Below, piece after piece: positions 22,482 through 33,253 of a stretch of 64,000 bases of DNA. The stretch is from Lepraria neglecta (Eukaryota > Ascomycota > Lecanoromycetes > Lecanorales > Stereocaulaceae). The stretch covers positions 372,001 through 436,000 of the forward strand of contig CM065648.1 of assembly GCA_033220425.1 (NCBI GenBank), given 5' to 3'. The position numbers were made by a program, and so were the translations under genes. Below the pieces are notes generated by a model that saw only the letters and a list, made by a program, of their open reading frames with translations, had not been told where the DNA came from and searched no databases. Position 1 is the first letter of the stretch, and every line of letters starts with the position of its first letter.

Positions 22482-25364
22482 GCGCAGAGAAGCACCCAAT
22501 CGTGTTCCTGCGTCGAAGGTTAACTTGTTGACGCGCAAACCTAGAGCAATATTGTGATGTAACCTTACTTCAATTGATTCTGACGATAAACAGGGTAAAA
22601 TGGTGTGAGGTGAATTGTTTATGAGAGATGAGGAAAGAGCGTTTCGGTGTCGGGCGCAATCCTTTGGGGCTCCTCTCCGGCTTCTACAGGGATGCCCTTA
22701 CCGAGTCTTGGCGCTTCCTTTAGATTGGTTCAATGCCCCTCCTGGCCGCTTGCCCCTCCTTTTCACGTTGACACGAGACTGCAGACAAGCAGCGCCCCTC
22801 TTTGCAGATACATTATTACAACGCTTTCCCCATACGAGAATTGGCTATTTGCTACCGTTAACATTCCAGGAATCCACGTACTCGCCTTTCCAGGACAAGC
22901 ATCTCGACTACTGGACTCAGATCGCCACGATCAAGTCGGAAGCCCGTGCTCTTGCAACTCGAATCGGCCTCGAAATCCCTCCAAGGCTTGAAGTTTCCAC
23001 TTCGTCATTGAGTAATATTGGGTGAAGGCACGCCCGCCAATCTGGAAAGACTACTCGGTCCACAATGGCAATAGATGGAAGACTTATGGAAACAGGCCCC
23101 CTAGAAGCCTTGATGCCTTCACCATCAGGGCCACCAGCAAATATGGCAGCAGAATATTGGGACCAAGACAGTACCATATGGAGGCCCAACGCTGAGACAG
23201 AGACACTTCAACAGAGTCATCGCCCACAGGGAGCCGAACGGTGTATTAAGCTAAGGCGCAGCAGAGACGTTCGAACAGAGCGGGAATACTTTGTGATGAC
23301 TACCATATACTACCATGAAGAACTACAAAAATAACATGTCGAACACCGCCATCAACCTCATCGAGACGTTTTCTTGGGATCTTTTATCCTTCCCATCTCT
23401 GAAAACAGATCATATCGGACAACATGAGTGGCTTCTCCAGTATGCTCATCGAAGACTTGGCACCCTTCCCTCGCAGCGTTTGGGGGCGCATAGACTTTGC
23501 TGCTCTTAGCTTGGTTCTGTATTCTACGATACGGGAGAAAGCTTACGATGCAATGACACGGCATACTCTGTTGGATCGGGATTCGAGATTTTGTGTAGGC
23601 CGTGCTGCGCCAGTCATCAGCGTACCGAGCGTGTTGCCTCGATTGAGGAACACTTACACTGTCTGTGATGTAGGTCACATCATCGAGAGAGAGGACAGTC
23701 TCCTTCTTAGGCCGCAGAGGGGATCGATGCCCTCCATTCATGAGATTGCTATCTGGCCAGTCGTATTGGGTCTCTCTCAAGGATCCCTCGAGCATCTATC
23801 CCTTCGGTTAGTGCTTTACGCTTCAACAGCGTGTGGTTCATGGACCTTCATGACACAGTGTGACCCAGCATGGTCGTGTATGGGGCTTTCCTTGCCAGGA
23901 CTCCAGACGAGGATGAGCTTTCATGGCATGGTCAGATTCACGCCGAGCATATTAGGCTCTCACTCAACATACTAGATTATGTTTGCCACTCCCTGGATCA
24001 ACAAGGTTTCTTGTAAAGCACTGCTTTTCATTCTTGTGTGCGTACTTATCCCATTCGCTACCTTGAGATGTGTAATTTTCCATTGCTTTGATGATGAGTC
24101 GGTGGTTTATGTCCTTGAAAGCGCTGCTTGGTGAAGATGCGAGATAACAGCCCAGACCTTGCACAAGTTGCTGAAAAGCGTCGAGTGAATGGCTTTGCGT
24201 GCCCATTGAGCCGAATCTCTCATTTCTTGCTCCAGCAAACATCTTGACTTGCGAATGAAGACCTATGCTTGAGCCGCAATCAAGAGATGTCGTAGTTTGG
24301 AGATTGCAGAAATATACAGATAAGAGTACAAGCTTTTTATAATTGCTGGATCGCGGAACGGCTCGCGGGGGGACCCACATGCAAAGCAGGTGCGCATGAC
24401 AAAGAAACAAGGAAAAGCTTTTCAAGCGCAACTGCGGGTAGTTGCATGCTTCCATCTCTAGTCGCATGACCAAGGAGTGCATCGTCACATTTTGCGACTT
24501 CTCCAGCATTGCTTTCGCGCTCCTCATTAGCCCTCCAACTCCGTCTAGGCTCGTCGTCCCGAGACCCGAACTTATCACTTGCGCTTCCAATGTCATGCCA
24601 GATGTAGAAAGTTGATACAAGTACAACTATGAGTCACGCTGCAAAGTACGAGAAGTGTCATACCCTCTGGTGGCGGTGTAGGACTGGTAGCTTCCTGGAA
24701 CTGGACTCTGAAATAGAGAATATCACTATTGAGTCAGGCAAGGCTATCATTTGAGGACGAATCAGCCATGGCTCCAGATTTATGCAGCGTTCCGCAGAAA
24801 AAGCCCCGTTATCATAAACGTGTGGACTTCATTGGCTCGACACAATGAGACCCTACTATTTACGTAGCGTTCCGAAAGATGTGCCCGGTTTTCAGGGACG
24901 AGAAGACAAAAAGGACCTGACGAGAATGAGAGCGTCACTAGCTATGTGGCATTCCGAAAGATATGTGTTATCTTCGTAAAGCCGAGGATAATATGACTGA
25001 ATCGGGCGTTGTTGTGCGAGCCGCCGAAAGACGCACAGTTTTTTTGTTACTTTACAAATATTCGAAAACAAGAAACTTTTAACTAAATGAAAAATATCCA
25101 TTATGTTGTCGGGAAACCAGGTGAGCCGCCAGCTTCAACGCACAGACAGAATTTGACTTTGACTTACGTATAGGCTACAGATAAGAGGAGCCCAACCACA
25201 CCTGGTGCTTGAAGTGCTTCTATGCCAATCCTGCGACAACACTTAAGACCCGCAATCTATGCCATCACGCAAAAAAAAAAAAAAAAGCCAGCGAATGGAC
25301 CAATGAGAGACATGTCAAAATGAATGGGTTCGGCGGCCGCCATCCCTGTCGCCTTGCAACAGAC
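22482..25364. other. gene-poor stretch; no gene recognised
   Basis: About 2.9 kb. The longest frames are an ATG-started 183-aa frame at 23424-23975 (+), an overlapping 145-aa frame at 23358-23795 (-) and a 220-aa frame ending at 23964 (-) that starts at a non-ATG codon region near 24626. None shows a domain, signal peptide or motif I know. The two minus frames could be pieces of one spliced or decayed gene, but I could not find a join that preserves phase convincingly. The part 22560-22680 is probably the Hos4-like leader and promoter. A 15-base A-run with an adjoining G lies at about 25270. Treat as unassigned. Confidence 0.45.
24781..25060. repeat. diverged tandem repeat, period about 80 bp
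   Basis: Similar blocks begin at about 24781, 24861, 24943 and 25010. Each carries a [C/T]GTTCCG- or ATTCCGAAAG-like core followed by a purine/C-rich tail. The first three starts are 80 and 82 bases apart, the last about 67-70. Copies differ at many positions, so it is old. Found by eye, no alignment score. Confidence 0.4.
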
Positions 25365-26242
25365 TCAGCAATTCTGAGCGCTCACAATCACGTTGTAGTC
25401 GTCAGTATCGAATTGCTGTCCAGCCAAATAATACAAAGCTCCGTTGGAGGGGCAATCATTCACAATGTCTAGTGCATAGCTCGCGAGATACTGGCAGCTC
25501 GGGTTGATGCTACATGTGTTCTGCATGGCCGATAAGACACGAATGATCAGCCAGATCTCCTCTTCGCGAAACAGCCGAACAGGAAGCTCACATCGTTGCA
25601 CAAGAAGACGTCTCCGCCATAGGTACACGCAATTCGAGCACAAACTTTTGGACCGCCTCCAACGAAGCAGCGGCCTGGGAGAGTGTTGAGATAGCCGATA
25701 TTGTCGTTGTAGGCTGTCTCGGAGCATTGGCCGATTCCAGGAGGGTTGCAACATGGAGGCAAGATCTTGAGGATCGCGTGTCAGCAACCAGGACTTTGGT
25801 GATGATGGGAGGCAACCCCAAATAACAGGGAGAAAATGGAACAGACGACCTACTTTATTGCGCCTCTCAAGATTCCTGCTTGTGAGATCTCTGAAGTCAT
25901 CTGTATTGAAATCTGGGTTCATTTTGGTGACGTGCGCATGGATTTTCTGCGCGTAGGGTGTCAATCAACCAATATTCCGAACAGGTACAGCGAGTGGCTT
26001 TGAATGAAGGCGTGCACAGCATGAAATCACCTGTGCAGTACCGTTTAGGGTCACGTCTTCACCACCAGGGGTGATCCGACGTATGACATTGTGAAAATAG
26101 TCATGCCATCGAGTGGGTTGGCAGCCATCGGGTTGCCGACCACATTTCAGCATTGATTAGCGTGGGAATAGCAGCTATCATGTTGTCGAACAACCACGAC
26201 GCTGGCAAGCAGAGAAAGGGCAAGGGTCATGGTTGACTTCAT
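25365..26242 (-). CDS. small secreted cysteine-rich protein; N-terminal join unresolved
   Basis: Three downstream exons splice cleanly: 25946-25854, 25765-25592 and 25520-25365. They are preceded by a body exon ending at 26031. The mature part contains CGRQPDGCQPTRWHDYFHN, ILPPCCNPPGIGQC, VCARIACTYGGDVFLCND, NTCSINPSC and GQQFDTDDYNVIVSAQNC. This cysteine pattern (SxxC/ACxYxxxxxxCND and a WNVIV-like end) recurs in many secreted fungal proteins of unknown role. A good signal peptide (MKSTMTLALSLLASVVVV) starts at 26242, but it is in a different frame from the body at 26150, and no AG acceptor lies between. So either a frameshift has broken the N-terminus or I have missed an unusual splice. Family known only as effector-like secreted proteins; function unknown. 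Confidence 0.6.
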
Positions 26243-28301
26243 GTTGAGGATGGTCGATGGAGGTAAGGACTGAAGGTGTGGGAGTGGAAGTGATTTGGTT
26301 GGTGAGTACTGATACACTAGCTGTGATGAGTTGGGAAGGAAGTGGGATCAGGTCTGGCAGATGATGATGAGGGAGAAGAAGTGCGATAACGGTCGCTCTT
26401 TTACATCTCCCAAGCATCCAGATTGCCTGACCGAGTACCATATAGCTGGAAGGCGTGACTATCAGGCGTCTTCGAGCTTGGAGCGCCATGTGGACCGTCG
26501 TTTTCTTGCTAAGAGTCTTTCAGAACGCCGCAATCCCTCAAGATGTCGCCCATTCCAAGATATAAGCTCTCTTGTTACGATTCTGGGTGGCCTAGACCCG
26601 TCAGCTGAGTATTTGTGTCTATCCCTGCAAGTTTCTTCGCAGAATCCCACAAGAACCCGACGCCGAACGCTATTGTGGGAACCATGTCTACTGGCTAAGC
26701 GTGGTCAGGCGTCAGCATTTCTCTACCACAAAGTCAACGCTTAGTTGTGTTGGAGGCGTTTCTTCATGTCAAAATCAACGGTCTGGGCAAATAAAGTCCA
26801 GTCCATGGGACGCTCACCGGTTGGAGCGGTGTGACTATCAAGCCGTTCTGGTGGTCGTTATAGAAGGGGAAGGATGTTCTAGAGGCATTCAAAGCTCGAG
26901 AGCACCTTGCCATCACGTCTTCAGTTGCATGGTATCCATCTTGGCAAGAAGGGCTGGTTACAAGGCATTTGAGTTCGAGGACGCCTGATAGTCTCTCTCT
27001 CGGTTGCATGATGTTCATTTTTGACAATCGGATGTGTTTTTTCCGTAGCTAGAAATGGGTCGAAATCGAAAAAGGACTCTTAAGATCATGAACCAGGCAG
27101 AAACAGTTTGAGCTAGAGTGTCAAGCTCTTACTTCACTGATGCCTTGTAGCATCTACACCGACCTCAGAGAAGGCTTCGTGGTTCGAGTTCGAATGATAA
27201 TAGCTGACATCAATATCTGCTCAATCTGATCCTCAATTCTAACGAATAAACTGAAGTGAACCAAATCGAACCGAGATCTCAAAACCGCCTAGGCACCTTG
27301 CAAACGAATTCAAGACTAGCCGTTAATTTACGCGTTAGTTCCTAGTCAAGCTCCGCATCGCGTTTTGATCAGGCGTCCCTTTTACGACGAATTTGTATAA
27401 CCTCAACCTTGCGCGGAGGAACCGTTCACCGCATCAGGCCCCCCCTTGTCGGCTTGTGTGGAAGCCCCTTCCCTGGGGCCCGCATTGTGCTCCCTAGACA
27501 GTCAGGCCACTGTCAAGCGAAGTAATCGTAAATGATTTCGAGCTCAGCTTTGGGACAGAACCTCTCGTCGTTCGTGCTAGGTCGAGACCTTGAAACTCTC
27601 TCTTGGCAATCTGGGGAAATCGCCTACTTGATGCATTGAAAGACTTTCAACAGCAATAACCACCGTCTCGAGTCGGATTTTTTATTCGAACCTCCTCGTC
27701 GTGTTGCTTCATTCGAAGCGCTTTCTGTTGTTGGTATTCTATTACGCTGTAACTCGGCCAGGGATCCACTGTACGACCAATAGCGCTACGCAACGGAATT
27801 TTTCGTCGAGAAAACAGTATCAAGGACATTTCCTCGCTTGCAGCACTTGCCAACACTAACCGAGCGGCTCAACCGTCTCGCCAGAACTCCCTTGTGTAGC
27901 TTTTCACTTGTTGTGTCAGCACGTGTTTCCTAGATGCCTTGATCTTTGAAACCTTCTCAATTCTGCTCATCAGACTTGACTAGGTAACCGAGACTCCTTG
28001 GGTGGTTTTGTTGATATCCCTGCAAGATGCGAAGATGTTGTTGCCTGGGCAAGGTTGATGATAATTGTTGTGTATGCACGGACTGCGCGATAGGACTAAG
28101 TCACATGCTTGAACAACTCTTGGGAAGGAATTGAGATGGAATTGCGAGGTCCGAAATCTTGTGAACCATGTCATCCATTCATTCTCTGCACTCATTCTAC
28201 GCCAGCATGTTAATGTCACGTAAGATTTTCCGCCAAAGAAATTCGCCCTCTACCTAGTCCTCCCATCAAGATGTTTGCTTTACTATCAAGTCTCAAAAAG
28301 A
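26243..28301. other. gene-poor stretch; no gene recognised
   Basis: About 2 kb. Open frames (for example 26331-26744 +) show no domain and look random in composition. The first 200 bases are presumably the promoter of the secreted-protein gene on the minus strand. A C-run of seven at about 27438 and mixed AT-rich tracts are the only visible irregularities. Confidence 0.45.
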
Positions 28302-28968
28302 TCATGCTTCAAGCTGGCCATCCATCGTCATATTTCCAAGGGCAATGCTCGTCATATTTGAGGCAGCAGCACCATAGGCCATCTTCAATTGCCCCGCTCC
28401 AACTATGCCGAGGCTACCATCCCAAATTTCGAAGCTAGCCGTTTTGTATATGCCTTTGAGGTACAACGCATTGTACAGCCCCACGACAGCCCCTTTCAGA
28501 AGCTCCCACGTAAGTTTGTGCCCCTGAGCTGATGAAGCTACAATGGAAGCACCATAGTGCTCGTTCATTAGGAAAGGGTCCTCGTCGGGAGGAAGGTCAC
28601 CGTCACCTTCGGTGGATATGACATGATAAATGAAGTCGTATGTGGTGAGGATGGTTTTCTTCATCGCGGTTTTGTCTAACGGACGGCCCAGGGTAAAGCG
28701 GATTTTAGTGCTGGGTTGAAGGTCGAGTTAGTTATGGGGTTTGAGGTGTGAGGTTTGGATGTGTGAGTACTTACGAGGTGCCTGGGACGTTGTAGATGAC
28801 GAGTCCGGCTTTTTGAAGATTGCTATCATCGCTGGATTGTGGAGGGGAAAGCGGGAGCACTGGAGTTGCTGTTCTGGTGGATGTGGCGACTATTGAGGCA
28901 GGCGTTGCTGAAGCAATGCCTATGTTGTGAACCAAGACGAGGAAGAGCAGGAATCTCTGCAAATACAT
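28302..28968 (-). CDS. small secreted hypothetical protein (200 aa)
   Basis: Two exons, 28968-28775 and 28710-28302, phases agree. A clear signal peptide (MYLQRFLLFLVLVHNIGIAS, cleavage probably after SATP or nearby) leads into a Thr/Ser/Pro stretch. A globular part follows: GLVIYNVPGTSTKIRFTLG, YDFIYHVISTEGDG, TWELLKGAVVGLYNALYL, then FEIWDGSLGIVGAGQLKM. The last motif resembles a recurring C-terminal block in secreted Pezizomycotina proteins of unknown function. Two NxT/NxS sequons lie near the end. No enzyme motif. It lies in the same gene-poor stretch as another secreted-protein gene 2 kb away. That it is a real secreted gene is likely; role unknown. Confidence 0.7.
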
Positions 28969-29933
28969 GGTTGAAGTGATGGAATCCTATTCAATGGTTC
29001 GCCTCTAGGACAAAAGAGAAGACATGGTGGGCTCCTTGGACTCTCAAATAGCTATTGTGATCAGACAATGCCAATCCACAGCGCAAATACGGATCTCTCA
29101 GGTTCTCTCAGGCTCTCACATAACCATTTTAGATATTGTGATCAGATACTGCCAATCCACAGCGCAAATACGGATCTCTCAGGCTCTCTCAGGCTCTCAC
29201 ATAACCATTTTAGATATTGTGATCAGATACTGCCAATCCACAGCGCAAATACGGATCTCTCAGGCTCTCTCAGGCTCTCACATAACCATTTTAGATATTG
29301 TGATCAGATACCGCCAATCCACAGCGCAAATACGGAACCTGCCACCGAAGAAACATAATGTCAATCTAAGGAGTTTAGATCCATTCTTAGATACGAGATA
29401 CGATAATATGCAGGTACTTCAAAACGTTTGGATAGGAAGTTATGTGCCCAGATCAAGGCTGAAACGGGGCAGCTATGCGATGGGCCCAGGATACAGGGCA
29501 TTTTTGGCGCTCCAAGGAATCCCACGTTGCAAGCGGCTCTAGCAGAACCAGGACTGTGGGTACCAGATTAACATCCGAGACCCAGCTTCAGAAACTATCG
29601 GTGCGTTTTTGGGTTTTCTAGTTCGGAGCAAGCTTAGAAGCTCCATAGGGCGTACCTTCATTACTAGTTATGCAGAGTAATGTATCCAAGCTGAAGAGCT
29701 TTAGTATCATGCTAATAAATTCATGCTCACAGAGAGAATGAATTCGAACAGAGATTGAGTCATGACCATGAGAACTTAAGAGGTAAGGACCAAGGAGTTT
29801 GGGGCCCCGGCAAAACTTCGGCAATACCCTGCTAGATTGGGAAGGAGCGTCATTCCACATCCCGCCCGATCAAATGCTTCCTTACTTTTTTCTCAATTTG
29901 TAGAGGTCAGAGCTCACACACCGCACGCTCAAG
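28969..29933. other. intergenic with 81-bp minisatellite
   Basis: Spacer between the divergent secreted-protein gene and the Rbg1 gene. It contains the tandem array described separately and otherwise nothing I can name; the last 100 bases are the Rbg1 promoter and leader. Confidence 0.5.
29054..29337. repeat. 81-bp minisatellite, 3.5 copies
   Basis: Unit starts (ATTGTGATCAGA) fall at 29054, 29135, 29216 and 29297, exactly 81 bases apart; the last copy is cut short at about 29337. Copies 2 and 3 are nearly identical, and the first and last have a few changes. Because 81 is divisible by three, one plus-strand frame stays open through the array, but I see no sign that it is translated. Confidence 0.9.
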
Positions 29934-31344
29934 ATGGCGACCACGGCAGACAAGGTACGTCTCTCTTGCATGAATGCTACTTTACTTTTGCTGACTGCTT
30001 GTTTCCCACAGATCAAGGGGATCGAGGAGGAGATGGCCAAGACGCAGAAAAATAAGGCCACCAGCTATCACTTGGGACAATTGAAGGCAAAGCTAGCCAA
30101 GCTGAAGCGAGAGCTTCTGACACCGTCATCGAGCGGAGGTGGAGGAGGCTGTAAGAGTATCGAAAAATTTCAAGAGCACACAGATGTCTAATGGTTCTCA
30201 GCTGGCTTCGATGTCGCGAGGACAGGCGTGGCCAGCGTTGGATTTATAGGGTTTCCATCTGTTGGGAAGAGTACGCTCATGAGTAAATTGACGGGTCAAC
30301 ATTCAGAAGGTCAGACCCGCTGCAAGACGAAGGCTCGCTGCACACACTAAGATTCCCCCCAGCTGCCGCATATGAATTCACTACCTTGACCACTGTGCCT
30401 GGTCAGGTACAGTACAATGGCGCTGCCATCCAAATGCTCGATCTACCTGGTATTATCCAAGGAGCCAAGGATGGCAAAGGTCGAGGTCGTCAGGTCATAG
30501 CCGTTGCCAAAACCTGTCATCTGATCTTCATCGTGCTTGATGTGAACAAGCCTCTCACCGACAAGAGAGTCATCGAGAATGAGCTCGAAGGCTTCGGTAT
30601 CCGAATCAATAAGGATCCGCCCAACATTGTCTTCAAGAAGAAGGACAAGGGAGGGATCAGCATAACGAACACTGTCCCATTGACCAATATCAGCCATGAG
30701 GTTGTCTTCCCAGTTATTGGGAAAGGAAATGAGCTGACTTTTCTGTGTAGGAGGTCAAAGCCGTGATGGGCGAGTATAAAATCTCGTCCGCGGACATAGC
30801 CATTCGTTGTGATGCCACCATTGATGATCTGATCGATATCTTGGAGGCCAAGGGAAGGAGCTATATTCCTGTCATCTACGCTCTTAACAAGATCGATTCC
30901 ATCTCGATTGAGGAGCTTGATCTAATATATAGGATCCCGAACGCGTGTCCTATCAGTGCTGAGCATGGCTGGAACGTCGACGAGCTGTTGGAACAGATGT
31001 GGGAGAAGCTGGAACTCCGGCGAATTTATACGAAGCCAAAGGGCAAGTCTCCTGATTACAACACGCCGGTCGTGCTGAAGAAGAACGCGTGTTCCGTCGA
31101 GGACTTCGTGAGTGATTTCGCCCTCGTCATCTGTGTATGCTGACGCCATGTTAGTGCAATGCTATCCATAAAACCATTGTGGAGCAATTCAAGCATGCGA
31201 TCGTCTATGGACAGTCTGTGAAGCATCAACCGCAAAGAGTCGGTCTTTCGCACGAGCTTGCAGATGAAGACATCAGTAAGTGCTCACAGATATTGTGTCA
31301 TCGTAGAACGCTCATCATCGACAGTCACCATCATAAAGCGATGA
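29934..31344 (+). CDS. RBG1: developmentally regulated GTP-binding protein, Rbg1/DRG1
   Basis: Seven exons: 29934-29954, 30012-30150, 30202-30309, 30363-30700, 30751-31107, 31155-31275, 31325-31344. They total exactly 367 aa, the usual DRG1 length. Motifs: N-terminal helical [21 protein letters not shown]1 [14 protein letters not shown]-type G3 DLPGIIQGA followed by [14 protein letters not shown]4 NKID, and a C-terminal TGS domain ([14 protein letters not shown]...[16 protein letters not shown]). Rbg1 binds the zinc-finger partner Tma46/DFRP1 and associates with translating ribosomes. The last exon is only 20 nt. The intron at 30701 starts with an atypical GTTGTC donor, kept because it alone joins the conserved flanks. 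Confidence 0.95.
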
Positions 31345-33253
31345 TGCCTTAGAGGGCGAGGCTCAAAAGGAAAAGTAGGAAGATCCTTCCCGGAGAAGCT
31401 GTGAGCTCCACCCAAAAATAGCCACTTGCTATCGGAAGGGAGTCCATCGGTCCTTGCTCCAGTTCTACCAGAGCCAGACGGAATGAGATCTATGCGCTAG
31501 AGATCTTAATGCAAGCAACCGGTGGTACCGACGGTAATCAATGCAAGCAGCCAGTGGTACCCTCTGTCAACCTCGGAACCAGATAATTAGATCGTTCTAT
31601 CTAGTCCATTGGTGTCTATGAGAGCCGCGGTCGAATGAATCAGTACACGGCATGGATTGGGACATCTACACAAAGATAGCCTCGATTACCTTACATGATC
31701 GCCATCTCGCATATGCTATGCAAGAGCGAATTACTTGCATCAGAAGCATACAGAGTCATGTAATTCGACAGAGAAAAGCAATACTATCGATTGACTTTAA
31801 CGGAGTTGAGCCGTTTCGAGGCAATCGAAATTGATAGCGAGCTACGCCCTCGCTGCGCATAGGCCGACGTCTCGTGTAATAATTGCTGAGTGGCTTTGGA
31901 AATAAATGAAGGCGACATCGGTGTTTCGGTGTCTTCCAGGGTTGAGTGGCTTGCCTAGATCGGAATCTGGGGCAAGAGGAATTCATGCCTCTGCCTGGGC
32001 CATAGCTCGAACACTAGGTGCGGATCAGCAGGAATCAGGTGCCGCATAACGGCCAGTCAGGCATTAATGCGATCGCAGTCCCGGCGTTGGTCGACTCAGA
32101 AATGTCACCTGGTCGTATTCAACGGATCTATTTTCCAGACTATCAGGCGAAATATCTACATCGCCTACCTATCGAGCCTTTCCCAATACTCGAATTAAAT
32201 TCTAAATGTGAATTTATTTTACGAGGAAATCCCACGTCTTATCCCTCGAAAATCCACTTGCGATAAACTAATAAATTATTTAGCAATTGATTCAGACCCC
32301 AGCAGGCACTAACATTTTTGGCATTAATCCTATTCGTTGGACTGCCGATGGCGAATATGGTTGCCGAAGTCTGACAGGGCTGCCATAACCAGTCAAAGGC
32401 AAGGCTCCTCAGTAGATCATCTCCTCAGATCTTCAAAGACAAGAGACATTTGACCGTAAGCGGTTGGGAGGCAAGTTTTTGCTTTTCGCCTCTTCGACAA
32501 TCATGGAATTTTGACTTTATTGAATGCCGCATTTTACGATCCTTTTTCTGGTTTGGCTGTGGTGCGTGGAAGGCATGGCAGGATTGGGGTGCGAGGGGTG
32601 CTAAAGTCGGGCAAAGTCTAGAGGGGGGAGGAGCAAGATCCGTACCGCAAAACGTCCCTGAAGCCCGCTGCCAGAAAGTCAAATCAGAAATCGCTAACTA
32701 ATTTAACGATTTTAGTAAGCCGGAAGTCTCGATTATTACCCGCCCGCAGCACTGACCCATGGAAATGCAGTCACTTAAACTGCTTAACCTGCCAATCCCT
32801 AGTACTTAGGGTAAGTATCTCCCCCTCCAACATTTCACACTCCCGACTACACCTCGAACACTGAGCGTCATGATGGGTCGATTGATGCCCAATTGAGCCC
32901 TTGTCGGTATTGCAGGACTTGACTGTTCGCAGCAGGTAAATCTACCAAGCACACTTCTCTCCCTGCGCTATATTTCCTTCGCACTTATTCGCGCATGAAC
33001 TAAACACTCTCCAGATACCCGTTCAAAGTGCTTCAATCGAATCGGCCCTGACATGCTGCAATCTGGCGGCCTACACGATCTTGCCGAGACGCATGCTGGG
33101 GAACGCTCGTGCTGTGTTTGCCCTTCGTCAATTGATTGACGCCTCGGATACATGCTTGTACCCCACGAAAACGACGGATATTGGCTGCCGAAAGACGTGA
33201 GGGTTGTTTCCAACTTCCGCAACATAATGCACGAGGCTTTCGTGGATATCAAG
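31345..33253. other. long spacer, no gene recognised; leader of the HTH gene at its end
   Basis: About 1.9 kb. A pair of near-identical 22-base direct repeats (AATGCAAGCAACCGGTGG type) at about 31508 and 31540 is the only clear structure. Frames here are short. The stretch 32930-33253 is probably promoter and 5' leader of the CENP-B-type gene, with an in-frame upstream ATG at 33152 that could extend that protein by 34 residues. Confidence 0.5.

Noticed and set aside
22153-22557. 134-aa plus-strand frame opposite the Hos4-like start
   Set aside because: Antisense shadow of a Ser/Glu-rich coding exon, with no domain.
26331-26988. 137- and 95-aa plus-strand frames as genes
   Set aside because: No motif, no plausible promoter or codon pattern; composition like random intergenic sequence.
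27160-27210. GGTTCGAGTTCG as a tRNA B-box
   Set aside because: No A-box at proper distance and no cloverleaf can be drawn; no tRNA, rRNA or CRISPR array was seen anywhere in the window.
29024-29542. 172-aa frame through the 81-bp minisatellite as a repeat protein
   Set aside because: The open frame follows from the repeat length being a multiple of three; the flanks have no start context, domain or splice support.
33152-33253. Longer start for the CENP-B-type protein
   Set aside because: Open and ATG-led, but the added 34 residues look unlike the conserved MEQ start; kept only as an alternative.
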